A DNA stretch of 64,000 nucleotides. Origin: Ulota crispa (lineage: Eukaryota > Streptophyta > Bryopsida > Orthotrichales > Orthotrichaceae). The translations under genes were made by a program, and so were the position numbers. Shown here piece after piece: positions 1 through 13,062 of the stretch. Within the stretch, counting starts at the first letter, position 1, and every line of letters begins with the position of its first letter. The notes under the pieces were generated by a model. The model was not told the DNA's origin. It searched no databases and was given only the letters and a program-made list of their open reading frames with translations. The stretch lies in NCBI GenBank assembly GCA_963920765.1, contig OY987251.1, positions 64,501 through 128,500 on the forward strand, in the 5' to 3' direction.

Positions 1-41
1 CCCTAAATCCACATTTATATTGCGTAAAATACTCATTCTTG

Positions 42-42
<1 letters not shown>

Positions 43-103
<61 letters not shown>
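43..103. repeat. (AT)n microsatellite
   Basis: An uninterrupted alternating AT/TA tract of about 60 bases. No coding sequence borders it. Confidence 0.95.
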
Positions 104-106
<3 letters not shown>

Positions 107-3100
107 TTGCACTCTTCCTTATCCTTGTTTCTCCATAGATTGAGCTGAATTTCTCAAGAAATTCACCATATCTTGAGACTAAAGTGGCTTATTTTAACCG
201 TTTATGCTATTTCTACCTTATCCACTACATCCATGGGACAGTTTAAGGGTTAAAGTCCCTTGTGATTAGGTACTTTGTTGTAACTCTAGGCTTACGGTAG
301 CAATCAAGATTAGGGTTTTAAATTTGCTTTGCATTTGCTGTGGCTATGGCGGTAGCTGCCTTCTGGGCTTCGGAGTCTAGTTGTAATGGCTAGGTCACAA
401 GTCGCACAGAGCGGAGCAAAGCGAGGTGTCGCGAGGGGAGCCAGGTTGCCGAGCAAAAGCCAGTCGCCGAGCGGGGAGTAGCGGTCAGGGCGGGGAGCAG
501 AGCCAAGTTGGGGAGCAAGATGCTCCCTCCACCTGCTCACTCCACCTCGTCCCAAGTTCAAGTTGTAATGGGGTTACAATTTCTGGAGGTTCGATCTTCC
601 GCATTTTCACAACATGGAAAACTTTGTAACCGTGTTTGCAGTCCTTCAAGTTGTTGATGTTTGTACATGAAAGTTGCTGTAGAAGGTATTCAACGGGCTA
701 TAGTCAAGTGTTGGGATTTCTAGGTGAACATGTGTGGAACTTGTGGCTATACCTGACATGGTCCGTCATAGCCCACCATTGAAGGCAGCCCTCCAATGTG
801 CTTTCTTTGTGAACCCTCTGCTTCACAAGACTTGAGCTGGTAAGCACCTAACTCTTGCTCTCCCCACGTTGGTTTTGGGATATTTTTAGACATGCAGGAT
901 GTTGATGTTGGTAGTGTGTGTCAACATTTGTAAACTTGCATTTTGCACTGTAAGTTTATATTTCATTACTGGTTACTCTACAGGGTGCAACATATGAATT
1001 GCACTTTTGAAGGTTTGTTGCCAAGTTGAGTACAACTGCAATTTTTCTATCTTTGTTGTTGTAGCTCCCATTCACAAATCAATTTTGAAATATCATTTTC
1101 TTGTGGACTTAGCTTTGACATGATTTTTGTTATAAAATAGGGCATCTATAACATAGCAATCTAAGTCTTGGGCATATGGTTCTATAGCTTTTATCTAGAA
1201 TGGGTCAATCTCAATGAGTATGTATATTAGGGTTTGTGAGTTTTAAGTTGGCTTAATTTTAGCATATGCAACAGTTGAAATTACTTGTTTTAAATTTAGT
1301 GGAAGAGTAATGAAACATTCTTTATTTTTGTAAGGCGGTTCTAGATACATGCATTTTCAAAATACATGTTACTTTTTTTGAATTTTTTTTTGGTTATGTT
1401 GTGAAATTCTTGCATACTCTTCACAAATTGTGTCAATTATTTTATTTTACTACATGAAAATAGTTGTTGATTCAAGTGTATTCAGTGTTCTATTGATTGA
1501 AGTTTTTTGTTCCTTGTACTTGTTGTGACTATTGTTGTGTTGATTTTATTGGAATTTTCACCTTTTGTTTGTTATTAGTCATTGATGGAAAGTTATTTAT
1601 GGAGTTGGTGAAATTTGATATCATATAAGACATTCCCTTATTGTATTGAATGTCAATGAGAATGTTTCATTGGACATTCCATAAAAGTATATCATGTTTA
1701 TATATATTTTTTATCTAAACTTTCTCCTTGACACCAAGTAATCCTAATCAAACATTGCAAACTGTGTAAGGTACAAAGGCGGTGGCCGTAAAGAAATGAG
1801 CACATGATTTTTGGAATTAGGTGAGTGACAAGACTTGATGCATGACGTGTGCAAATGCTATGAGCAACATTTACGTGTTCATTTATGCGTTAGTTCTAAC
1901 ATGGTTGTCATTGTGGATGTCATGTGTAGCATGTGAGGCGTATGTATTCCATTAGAGTAGATGTTGCCTTAAACGTCTTTATCATCCTTGGACACCTCAT
2001 TAGTCTTATATTCTTTTTGCTAAGGCGTCTTCTTCCATGTACAAGGAGTGGTAATAGGATGTCTTGGTAGAGATGTAATATTTTTTAGTACACGTCTTGT
2101 GGAACACTATTACATGCTCAATACAACAATAGGGATGTTTATAGAGTTGTTTAGATGGATATCCTATGTGAAATAAAATGCCATGCAAGACCCTTATGTG
2201 ACTTTTCATGCATTCAAAGTTACACTTTTGAGAACAAGAGGATGTATTTGAAACCAATGCTGCAATGTCATGAATGTTAAAATGAACATTTTTGCTAATG
2301 ATTTTTGCATTTCCTTTGACGTGAAAGTAGACGTTACTCTTTCTATATACAATAACAAGAAATGCTTGCACAAACAAATAAAGGTTAGAGTGCTGAAAGA
2401 CAACAAAGTAGATATTTTGCAAACATGGGATGATGCCGTGAATGTCAAATAAAACATCCACTTTAGCAATTTTTGTATAGAAATTGATTTATGATTGTTG
2501 TCGACCATGATGTTTTGTAGATGTTTGTGTGCTTTACTTGTGTGCTTTATTGTATGTGCTCTAAGACATCACAACAAACATTCTTCAAGATTGTAGCAAT
2601 CCCATGGACATTGGATGAAACATTTATGAAAATAGTTAACCCATTTCTGTAGATGTTTTTTGAAACATATGTTTTTGAAACAAATGTCAATAAAATTGTC
2701 TTGATGAATTACTATGTGTTGTAATGGACTTGTCAAAAAACACACGATATATTTTTCATGTTCTTCCCAACAATATAGTGAATTGAATTGAACATCCACT
2801 TTGATTGTGATTCTGTTTTAATTGACATCAATGAGAACAATGAACCTTGTTTGTTGAGTCAACATAGATTTTATAGGCCAAATTCTTTTGTTGAATCAAG
2901 CACTATAAAAAACATCAAGGTTTAGTCCTTATGTTTTTGTGGATGTTACAAATGACATACAATTTATCTGTTTGGGCATTGACTGTGACACACTGAAATT
3001 GTTATTGAAACAACAAACTGTTAGCGCGTGCATTAATATGAACATCCATGTGCAAAATGACATGTCAAATTCTATGTTGGAGTTGACACTATTGATGTCT

Positions 3101-3138
3101 ATTTTGATGTTTTAATCAACGCTTTTACTTCAATGAAG
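104..3138. other. No convincing gene; GC-rich tract and repeated short words
   Basis: About 3 kb without a supportable gene. A GC-rich island at about 395-545 repeats a GGGGAGC-type word several times in otherwise AT-rich DNA. From about 1,640 to 3,150 the words ACATCCA and TGGATGT recur in both orientations, for example at 2,454, 2,790, 2,939, 3,042 and 3,140. This could be the subterminal or internal region of a DNA transposon. The longest open frame (2,006-2,461, minus) shows no domain. Confidence 0.6.
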
Positions 3139-3152
3139 ACATCCAATTGGAT

Positions 3153-3185
<33 letters not shown>
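3139..3185. repeat. 16-bp palindrome followed by a 32-base T run
   Basis: 3139-3154 is the perfect palindrome ACATCCAATTGGATGT. An uninterrupted run of 32 T follows (3154-3185). Read on the minus strand the run would be a poly(A) tail behind the sequence that starts at 3186, so a retroposed 3' end is possible but not shown. Confidence 0.9.
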
Positions 3186-3186
<1 letters not shown>

Positions 3187-3516
3187 TGAAATTGACCACG
3201 TGGTGGGCTGCCACGTCAAATTTAGAAGGGAGTGCATGTCAGATTTTGTGTCAGAATTGGGCCAGATGAGAAATTCTCTGACAAGGTGAAATTTTTGGGA
3301 GAGGCTGCTCCTAGAAGGTTTTTTTTACTCCCACAGGGTAGTGTTTTTTTGGACGTCCACGAAAAAACATGCGCTTGTTTTTCCAAAAATTTGTACGTTT
3401 TTTCCAATTTTTTGCGACAGATTTTTGTGTCCATCCAAGTAGACATGAAACACGCAAAATAGGATAAGGTGGAGACATTTTTGGAGATGTTGAAAAAGAT
3501 GGGGTTTCTACTAGTG
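3186..3516. mobile_element. Possible CACTA-family terminus
   Basis: The segment ends at 3516 with TTTCTACTAGTG, the inverse of CACTAGTAGAAA. The same terminus bounds the larger CACTA element at 40,936. A candidate left terminus, CACTATAAAAAACATC, lies near 2,901, but the flanking 3-bp sites (AAG and CCT) do not match. I can support one end only. Confidence 0.35.
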
Positions 3517-3522
3517 CCTGCA

Positions 3523-3704
3523 TATCTATCCCTGTATACCCATCCTTGCATACCCATCTCTAAATACTTATCCATGCATACCTATTTGTGAATACCCATC
3601 CTTGCTTACCCATCCCTAAATACCCATCTTTGCTTACCCATCCTTGAATACCCATCCTTGCATATCCATCTCTAAATACCCATCCCTGCATACCCATCCA
3701 TAAC
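3523..3704. repeat. 14-bp minisatellite with 56-bp higher-order period
   Basis: Thirteen contiguous 14-bp units of consensus TACCCATCCNTGCA. The last four bases of the units cycle with period four (TGCA, TAAA, TGCA, TGAA), and the cycle occurs three times, with TGCT replacing TGCA in the middle cycle. The minus frame reads through as repeated W/G-rich peptide, which is a by-product of the repeat. Confidence 0.93.
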
Positions 3705-3937
3705 TCTTGCAATATTGTCATTTGATGTGTAAGGTAGACAGATTCATACTCGACCATTTAAGGATTTGGAATACCTCAAGGTATTGTAAAATTTAAGAAA
3801 AAAGTCAATAGGGTTAGCCTTTCAACAAGCTTCAACAATTTCTTGTGGAAAGTAATTTTTGTAGAAAAGAGTATTGTAGAATATTTTATATTAAAGGGCA
3901 AAATTGCAATTCATATGGTCCCTATTAACAACTCTAG

Positions 3938-4217
3938 AGTAAGGAACTAAGCTCTAAGAGCACATGATACTAAATTATGGAAATGAATTTGATGAAGATC
4001 TAAGCATGGGTCCTCTAATTTTAGTATGCTATGCCAAGGCTAAAGTTAGCATAATTGCAGTCTTGGGGCTAATTTTAGAAGGCACTAGAGCTATTGTAGT
4101 ACTTCTTCTAATGCTTCCGTTTCCATGCATGGAAGGATAAGATTAGAAGAGGCAAATGATCAATTAGTAATCAAAGGTCACCATTGAGATTAGATTCTTA
4201 AGTGCCAGATCATCACA
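3938..4217 (-). repeat. 3' LTR of outer Ty3/gypsy element
   Basis: 280 bp, aligned without gaps to 15178-15457 at about 83% identity. It ends ACA on the right; the TG expected on the left has mutated to AG. It is flanked on the left by TCTAG. Confidence 0.9.
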
Positions 4218-4249
4218 TTATGCCTTTTTTTAGGTTGTGGTTGCACCGC

Positions 4250-7246
4250 GGCGGAAAGATGGAGGGAGTTCACCTGTTGCATCACAAAAGGAAGCTAAGT
4301 CGGCTTCTCAACAATCTTATGCCTCTCTATCTTGAAAGTTTTTAGCAAGCTCCTACAGCAAGAGGGCATACGCGGCCCACTTGACCTCAAGAAACTTCTT
4401 ATGGCAACATCCACGTCAATGCCATTTTTCCACAAGAATTTCTTCAACATGATACTTGTCTTGGCCATCATTTTGAATAGGCAACGGCTGCCCATTGTCT
4501 ATCACTTGGCTCTGAAGGGGGTTGGTAGTAACTAGGCAAAGCCAATCAACATAGAAAACATTGTGTGGTCCAACGGGTGTGTTGAGGCGGACTGAATAAT
4601 CATCAATGACTTTGGTGATTGTATATTTGGCAGCTTTCCAATCAAGTTTTTTATTTTTGTGTCTTGTTGAAAACTGCCACACTAGCTACAGCCAAATTTT
4701 ATTACCTATCCAATAACATGTAGCTTCTAGTCGATGGCAGTTAGCTTGCCTTGCTTGCTATTGTTGTGTTTTGACCGTGGCCGCTTGTGCCAACTCAACT
4801 GTCTTACAAAGCTTGTCCACTACTACTTTGACCTTAGCTTGCTCAATTTTAATTTGACCGCTCTCTTGATCGTTTAGTCCATGGAGAATCTTGAGCTGAA
4901 TAGGGTCAATGTGATAACCATGTTGTAAAAAGAACAATGAGCTAATTCCTATTGATGCCAAATCTTGTCCCCATATTGCTATTTTTGCCATTGGGCACAA
5001 GGTTGACTAATCTTTTTGGCTACAATCAATGTATGGCTGCAAGTAGGATTCAATTGTGTTACTCATTTTCTCCATTGATCCATCAGTCTGAGGATGGAAT
5101 GCTATGGACAGCCGTTGATTAATCTTGAAGATTTCACATAATTATCCCCACATGGCGCTTAGGAATTGAGTACCCCGGTTGAAAACTATGGCATCAAGTA
5201 TCCACTGATGTGCTACTACATGTGTGATAAGAGCCCAAGTAGCAATGCAAATGTCCATATTTGGTAAAGGAAGCAGTGCATTGTTTTTGCTCAAACAATC
5301 AGTAACCACCAATAAATTAGTAATTCTATTGCTTTCTAGGAGTCCCTCAATAAAATCTATAGATAACTCTTTTCATATACGCTTTGGCACTACCACTGGT
5401 TTCAAAAACCCATGTAATCCATTATGCCCGGGTTTAGGTTGTTGGCAAGCAACTAATTTGTGCAAATAATTGCAAACATCTGGTAACATCCTAGGCTAAA
5501 AGTAATCTCTCATCAATAACTTAAACTTTACGTGACGGCTTGGATGGCCAGTTGCTAACGATGTGTGGATTTTGTGTATGAGCTTGATTTGTAGAGGTCT
5601 AGCATTTGGAATTCATCTGCGGTCACAGTAATGCTAGGTTCCATCAGTATCCAGCAAACATTTGGTGATAGAGGCTTTGATTTCCAAATGATTTAAGAAG
5701 CGTTGATTGCCATTTCAAATGCTCCTGATTACCTCTTGCTATCCGTGATCTTGCAAGATAACATTTTTCCATATAAGCTCAATTTTGTGTTTGGCTTTGC
5801 CAATGATGGTGTTTGGGCTTTGATCTTGGTCATCGTCTGCTGTTGCTCCCATCTTTTGATCTCCAATAGATATGACAATGGGTTAAGCTCTTCATATGGC
5901 AATAGTGATGATTGAAGACTCATTGTTGTCATCTGGTTTGGTGTTTGGTACCCTATAGCCGCATGTATTGGTGGTGAAGGCATGGGTCAATTTCACCATC
6001 AGGCTTGATTTTGTTCTTGTTGTGATAATGTGTTTGCCTGTTTGTTGCATTTTTTAGGCCGGTATAAAATATCAAGATTATAACGGCCTAATATCTAAAA
6101 CCACTAAATATGTCTTTTATTCAATATATGAGGTTGCATAAAGTACTCCAAGTTTTTATGATCAGTCACAACAATACACTTCTTCACTAATTGCAATTTC
6201 GCATTCCATTCCTGAAGACAATGTATAATTGCTAACAACTCTTTGTTGTGTATTTTGTACTTATAGGAGAGGATTACTTTTCTTCAACAAATAAGGACAT
6301 GGGCGTAGAACAATTGTGTGGTTGTACTATGATAGCGCGTTGCCAATAGCATACCTGAACGAGTCTAATTCTAGCACTATCTCTTTATCCAAGTCAAACT
6401 AGATCAACATAGTTACAATAATGAATATCTTCTTAAGTTGATCAAAGGCCACCTATTCAATTTCAATCCGTCTCCAACTTACATTCCCCATTAGGTATTT
6501 TAAAGGGGCTGCAATGTTGGAAAAATGTTGTATAAATTGTCTATAATAGTTTGCAAATCCAAGGAAGCTCTAAATTCCTTGCATTGCAGTAGGAGCTTGG
6601 GAATTTTCAATAACCTTGACTTGCTTAGGATCCATCTTTATTCCTTTGCAAGCTTAAAAAATGAACCTTAAATATTTTATTGATTTGATCTCAAACTCAT
6701 ACTTCTTGATATATCCAAATATAATCTAACTTCTTGCAGCTTTCCTAGCACCTTATCCACCTTCATACAATGGTCTTGAAGAGACCTAAAGGAGTAAATA
6801 AGAACATTGTCAAGGAGAAGCAAAACAAACTTCATCTACATATCATTGCAATGTCCAATTGATGCAATATTGAAAGGTACTAGGAGAATTTGCCATGCCA
6901 ATAGGAATCATTAACCACTCATATAACCTAAAATAAGTGCAAAATGCTGTTTTCCATTCAATAATCTTTACAACCCAAATTTTGTTAAAAGCGGTGGTGA
7001 CATCAAGTTTTGTAAAGCAACAAGCCTTGCTAATTTGTGTTAGTGTTTTGTGGATAGGTAATTTTAAGATTGATCATTTTTTGTAATGTTATTCAAGGCT
7101 CAATAGTTAACACAAAATTGCAATCCAATACAAAGTTTTTTGGCAAATAAAAGAGGCGCAGCAGCTAATGAATGACTTACATCTATAAATCCTTTGGCCA
7201 AAAATGACATGAACTCCCAACAAAGCACTAACAATTCCCGTCTTAA
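4250..7246 (-). pseudogene. pol: Reverse transcriptase, RNase H, integrase and chromodomain of outer element
   Basis: Domains in minus-strand order. Reverse transcriptase starts at about 7,240 (FLAKGFIDVSHS, LLFAKK, LQFCVNY). The catalytic block near 6,806 reads LLDNVLIY, so the second aspartate of the usual DD is lost. RNase H at about 6,330-6,050 includes KIHNKELLAI and VVTDHKNLEYF. Integrase at about 5,480-4,980 has EGLL, VVTDCLSK, FNRGTQFLS and HPQTDGSMEK, so the D-D-E residues are still recognisable. At about 4,470-4,330 a degenerate block (VEEILVEKWH then FLEVKWAAYA) resembles a chromodomain, which points to the chromovirus lineage. Stops and frameshifts are spread throughout. Confidence 0.85.
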
Positions 7247-7678
7247 TGTTAAGGACGGGCTTAGAGCAAAAACAATAGAGAGTAAATACAAAAACAAAAC
7301 CAAAATGCAAGGATGTATAAGAATAGAGATCCAAAAATGTATTCCATGGAAAAAAGGTATGAGATAGGAATAAATAAAAAAACCAAGGCTTGAAAACCAA
7401 AGACTAAAGCGGCAAAATGAAATGTTGAGACTAAGGAATCTTTTAGTCTTGACTCTATTTATACTCAAGGATTGAAGCTTGGCCATCAAATTTGGAAACT
7501 TCTTAAAAAGCTTCTTCAAGCTTAGAAGATGCTTAAGGTTTATCTACCAGATAGAAAGCTTCTTAAAAAGCTTCCAATGTTCTAAAACCTTCTAGAAACT
7601 TCTACCTTTAAGAACCTTCAAAAATATTCTAGTATATTTTAGATATTGATTATAGGTAATCCTTTCATGTTTGTGATT
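7247..7678 (-). repeat. 3' LTR of inner element
   Basis: 432 bp, homologous to 12650-13057 with several indels. It begins TGTTA; the terminal ACA seen in its partner has mutated to ATT. Both copies contain AAGCTTCTTNAA-like short repeats. Confidence 0.88.
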
Positions 7679-8199
7679 TTACCTCCCCTTCTAGTTTTCA
7701 GGTTTTTTGAGGAGTTCATGTTATTGTTGCTCTTGATTTTGTTGGTTGCTAACAAGAAAATTCTTGAATCTTGAACGGCGCATTGGTGATGTTTGAAGCT
7801 AATTTCCATGTATACTTGTTAATTAGATAGTTACGTCAATGAACAAAGTATTTGATTTGAGCTTGCTAAATTCTTGAATCTAGAAATCTCTAAACTTCAT
7901 ATTCTTGGACGCTATTCATTACAACTAAAAGTAGTGAGGATTGAACTCTTTCAAGAAAAATGGATTTTTGATAAGTTTTTAAGAACAAAACATAAAAGAT
8001 TAGATATACTTTTATGGATGCTAGAGGTTGTAGTCAATATGCAACAACATTGACTTGTTTGTCAATGCTTAACAGTTTAATTTGATAGTAATTAAATTTC
8101 TTGCTAGACAAGTCATCTTGATGTTTTATTGTAGCAGTCACATTTGGTTGCTTATTCAAAACTTAGGTTCTTTTTTTCTTCTCAGATTGACAGTATCTT

Positions 8200-10450
8200 T
8201 ATAATTCACTTCAGCTTTTTTTAAATGAGCTTCCATTATTGTATGCAAATTCTTTTAATTGCGTTGCCAAACTTTTTGTTGCAAGGCTTTTCCCTCTCCA
8301 AACTGAAATCATATCAATTCTTGGATGATATTCATAATTGACATAAAATAGAGTCTTTTGAATCAATGCATGTTTGCGGTTGTTATATGCAAACTTTGCA
8401 AACGGTAAGAAAGATATTCAATTATTTTGTTAATACTTTATGATATACCGCAAATATTGCTCTAAGATTTTATTCATTTGTTTTGTTTGTCCGTTAATTT
8501 GAGAGTGAAATGCGGAAGAAAGCTTGATTTTTATTAACAAAACTTCAAATAACAATCAACAAAATTTGAAAATGAACTGCAGTCTGTATCCAATACAATA
8601 TTTTTAGACAAACCATGATATCTATAGATATTGTCTGTAAAGAAATTAGTCGCTTCTTCTTCTGTGATTGTGTTTTTATATGAACAAAATGTGTTATTGT
8701 TGAAAACCGGTTGACTATCACGCAAGTAGAGTCACATTTAGCTGAAATTGGTAAGTTCATGATGAATTTCATAAATATAGATATTTGTGGTTGCTTTGGA
8801 TTTGGTAATGGTTGTAGCAATTTATACGATTAATGTCAAAGGTTTTTTGAACGCGAATATGCATTGCAAGTCCATACAAACCTTTTAGACGGTCTTTAAT
8901 ATTTGAAGCCACCAAAAAGCTCAAAAAATTAATTCCCAGTATCTCGTTGAAATCAAAATGTCTAACAACTAGAAAATTGTGCCGTATTTGTATGATTTGA
9001 AAGCATAGTGGTTCATTGTGAATGTATAAGCGTTTTTTAGAATAAAGAAATTGATCTTTAAATTTGAACTTGCTAAGATCTTTTGTAGCATTGCCAAAGC
9101 AATGCTTGATATAAAACACTCAAAAATCTGTAATCAAAGCTATTTGGATTTTTCTGAAATTCAAAAATCTATTAAAAATGAATTTTGAGTTGTTTGTAAA
9201 CGGAGGCGCTCTAATTTCAAAAATGTTGTCTATTGTTGATTATATGTTGTTTTTCTTTTTTTAAGCATAAAGTTGGATCTTTTAAATAAGGCATTAGACA
9301 ATCTTTGTTGCTTTCCAAATCAATGTATGATGTCAAAATCAAATTTAAATAAGGACATATTTCAATGGGCTTGACAATAATTCAAGACACAAGTAGACAA
9401 AAAAGATTCAAAGTTTTTGTAATCAGTGTATACTGGCATCTAGTGTGCAATGTTTTTGAGTAAATGACACCATCCTTAAAAATTATCTACAATAGCAAGT
9501 AATTTTTTATTGCGAATTCTGTAACTAAATTTTGTAGCACATAATTTTTTCAAATAAAAAATAACTAAATAAAATTTTCTATTTATTCTTTGTAGCAATA
9601 ATATTATATTCAAGGTAAAAACTGAAGCATACATTTTCAAAAAGAAAAGTTTGGAAAAATCTATATGTTTCAATATTAAAGCTATAATAAAGGTTTTTAT
9701 CAATATTTGAAAAGCCTTGTCTACTTTTTTGCTTCAGTCTTACTTATTTTTGTTTGTAAGCCGTGTAGGTGAAGTGGTAATTTGAAAGTAATTTTTAATG
9801 AAAATTTGATAAAAATTTGCAAATACAAAAAAATATTAGACATTTCGCACTATTTTTGGTGTTTTTTAATCTACAACAACTTGAATCTTCTCTAAATCCT
9901 TCAATATACTGTCATTTGGAAGATTATATTTAAAGATTTCAATTTGAGTAGTGTGGAAAACACATTTTTCAAGCTTTGCATACAATTTAGCTTTGCAAAA
10001 CTTTTCAAGTTCTAACTTCATGAATTTTTTGTATTATCATATATCCTATGAGTATATCAAAATTGTGTCTAGGTAACTAATAACAAAATTGTCTAGGAAT
10101 TCTTAGAATATATCATTCATCAAATGTTAAAAGATAGCTAATGCATTTGTAAATTCAAAAAGCATGACGGTATATTTGAAATGACCAAATCTTTTTTTTA
10201 AAGCTGTCATCTTTTAGTATTTTTAGTTTATGTGTATTGGATTGTACGTTTTTCTTAAATCAATTTTGATCTAAATCTTTGTTTGTCTAATCTGATCAAA
10301 AAGTTTGCTGATTGGAAATAATAGATAACATTTTTTGACCATTTCTTTATTAAAGCCGCAATAATCTACGTTCATCTGCAAAAATACATTCTTTTTTTCA
10401 TAAATAGTGTAGGCGTGTCTGCTAGAGACTTAGAATATTTGATAAAGTGT
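8200..10450 (-). pseudogene. pol: Reverse transcriptase, RNase H and integrase of inner element
   Basis: Near 10,050-10,090 the reverse transcriptase catalytic block reads SYLDTILIYS (usual YLDD, second D changed to T). It is followed by a KLYAKLEKC block and FANFYQIFIKN, both typical of Ty3/gypsy. RNase H at 9,703-9,476 contains FYLKKL and RIRNKKLLAIVD. Integrase at 8,820-8,534 keeps LLQPLPNPKQP, a degenerate IFMKFIMNLP, VNRFSTITHF and a degenerate position for the second catalytic aspartate. Many stops are present. Confidence 0.8.
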
Positions 10451-11059
10451 ATTGCCAAATTCTTGTCAATGTATTCTTTTAATGTAGTAAACTCATTCTA
10501 CAATACATTATAAATAAATCCAAAAAATGGTTAAGTATCTTGTTCAAGGTTGCTTGCACAATTATCCAATCAATGCTTGGATAACGCGTTTGTAGTTTTT
10601 TTCTAAAAAATACCTTAGTGTTCTTTGTACTTTTCTAGAAACATTATTATCTTAGTGATTTGTTTAAACATTAGAACTGCGAAGGCCACAAATACATCAC
10701 TTTCTTAAGCAGCTTATATAAATGCTTGAGCTTCAATAAATAAAGATTTTGAATATTTTAAGTAAAAATGATTTTCATGTATAATTATTGATTTTTGTCC
10801 CAAAGATTTTTTAAGAAAAAACGTAATACTATCATTTATCCAATTGATTTGAAAATTGTATTTTCAAGTCAAGATAGTCTTAAAATTGCAAGACTCAACA
10901 GAGAATAGATAACATTGTAGACTATTTCACTATTATGGTTTTTAGTAGCCGTTTGCAAAAGAATTATTTCATAAGTAACATTGCCAAAAGATAGCAGTTG
11001 TCCATCAATAACTTCAAAGTGAATGACCTACGATTTTTGGGTTAGAGAAATTTTATGAA

Positions 11060-12276
11060 GTTTTATAAATAATTCATTTCATAAAATATGTTGAGGTCTC
11101 TAAATTTATTAACGCACAAATTTTAATATTTTTTGGGTCTTAATATATTAGTAATGTAAAACAAAAAATAAAATTTGCAAATAATACAAAATCTAAAGAT
11201 GCTAACAGCGTTATAGAATTCAATTGCACGGTCTTTATTGTGGTTGGACTTTGTCATATTTTTGTTGATTATTGGTATTTTTGAAACTATGATGTGTATT
11301 GTTGTTTTCTAAAGCAATTGCTAATTTTGTGTCTTTTTTATTGCAAAAAGTACACAATTCATTTTTGCACTAATGTTTTTTATTTTATTTGATAAAAAGT
11401 TTAAAACAAATTGTATCAATTCAATGTCTTTAGCTTCAAATAATTTGACCTTGCTTGTAGTTGAAAAATTGGCCAAATAACCAGCATATGGTCGTGACAT
11501 TGTCCATACTCTCTTATCTTATTATCGTTCAAATAACTAAATGTTGAATTTAACAGCTTGGCTTATTATTATTTTTGTTGTAGTGGGATCTGGAAGTGAA
11601 AGTAATAAATCTTTTATCTTGTTTATAAGCCAAAATAGAATTGGCTTATTACAGCTTGTTTGTCTCTGTAGATATTGAATGCTAATTGACAAAAATGGGA
11701 AACATATACTAATGCTAAACGCCTACTTTGTTGTAAGTTTCAAATTTTAGGTGTTGAAAAATGTATTTTGTCATGCTTTCCAAATGCTTCTTCAAAAACA
11801 TTTAAAAACACTTCAAAGCAATTAAGTATGGTAGAGTTTTCAAAAAGCAATGCAAACTAAAAAAGTGCTTGCCTAGATAGCAAGGTTTCCACCAATTCAA
11901 TACAAGCTACGTCTAATAAGTACCATTATGGTTAAAGAAGTATGACAAATTATACCTAATTGACAAAATCGCAAAACTTGAAACAGGTGCCAATAAATTT
12001 CTCTAGAAGACTAACCTAAGTTTTTTTGATTTTGCTAAAATTTGAAGCTTGCAATATAGAACCAAAAAAATTGCTGGCTTGAGTATTTGGTGTAAGTATT
12101 GCAATACAGTTTTGATCCCTTGTATGTAGCAGTCTCATTTCAAGGTCAAAGAGTTTTGAGTTAAATTCTATGTTCTGTTTAATTATTTGCCTGCATACAA
12201 TGCTCACTGCCAAAATAGCTGATATGATAGCGTCTAGCTTTAAATCGTTCATAACGCCATTGTTTTCATCCGCCAT
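11060..12276 (-). pseudogene. gag: gag and protease of inner element
   Basis: An ATG at 12276 opens a frame beginning MADENNGVMNDLKL that continues to about 12,016 before breaking. A degenerate zinc knuckle (C-x2-C present, later H and C replaced) is readable near 11,300-11,350. Near 11,078-11,118 the protease core reads ALINLETSTYFM; the usual D-S-G is changed to N-L-E, which would abolish catalysis. Decay is too heavy to define ends precisely. Confidence 0.6.
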
Positions 12277-12649
12277 AGTGATAACTAGTAAAATATATAT
12301 ATAAAACAATGTGATCACCAAAAATTGGAACAATGATAGGAATAAGTTGCGCTAATTATTCTATAAATCCAGCTTTGCTAAATCAATATATCATCAAATC
12401 TTTGAGCTCTTCTTTTGGTCTACTATTAATACAGATGTCAAGATTGAATTTGAACTCTTAGATAAGTGGTCTATTCAAGTCTATAAATTTTTGTAATAGA
12501 AAAATCTAGAACAAGAATAAGCAACACCATCAACTCAGAAGCGGGTAATCTTCAACCTCCAAAATACCTTGTAATTTTTAAATAAAGGGGTAATCCACAC
12601 TAAATTCAAAAGCAAAGATTTTGATGATATTGAAGCAGTCTCGACAAAC

Positions 12650-13057
12650 TGTCATGGATGGATTTAGAGCATGACCAATAAAAAGAAAACACAGAAACAA
12701 GACCACGATGCAAGGATGTATTAGAATAGAAATCCAAAAATGTATTCTACGGAGTAGCAATAAAGGACAAGACAACAAAAAGCCAAAGCTTGAAGGCCAA
12801 AATTTAAGGCGGCAACATGTTGTCAAGATTGAGGAATTCTTCAATCTCAACTTTATTTATATTCAAAAATAGAAGCTTGGCCGTTAAGCTTAGAAAGCAT
12901 GTTCAAAGGCTTCTTCAAACTTGGAAGCATCTTGAGAAATTTTTTTGAGTTTGGAAGGTGCTTGAGATTCTTCTATTAGGTAGTAAGCTTTTTGAGAAGC
13001 TTTCAATCTAGTATGTTTTAGATTTTGGTCATGACTAATCCACTCATGTCCATGACA
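12650..13057 (-). repeat. 5' LTR of inner element
   Basis: 408 bp, beginning TGTCA and ending GACA, followed by the target duplication CTTAA. By hand alignment the first 104 positions differ from the other LTR at about 20 sites, and further indels follow. Confidence 0.88.
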
Positions 13058-13062
13058 CTTAA

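Larger units (their letters stand above)
7247..13057 (-). mobile_element. Nested Ty3/gypsy LTR retrotransposon (inner element)
   Basis: Direct repeats 7247-7678 and 12650-13057 bound a 5,811-bp element inserted in the outer element's reverse transcriptase. CTTAA occurs directly outside both ends (7242-7246 and 13058-13062). A polypurine tract, AGAAGGGGAGG on the minus strand (7682-7692), sits next to the 3' LTR. The domain order gag, protease, reverse transcriptase, RNase H, integrase identifies Ty3/gypsy. The coding region is AT-rich and heavily mutated. Both elements share orientation. Confidence 0.9.

Noticed and set aside
2006-2461. 151-codon minus-strand open frame
   Set aside because: No domain, AT-biased composition, and it overlaps other open frames in the same repeat-word region.
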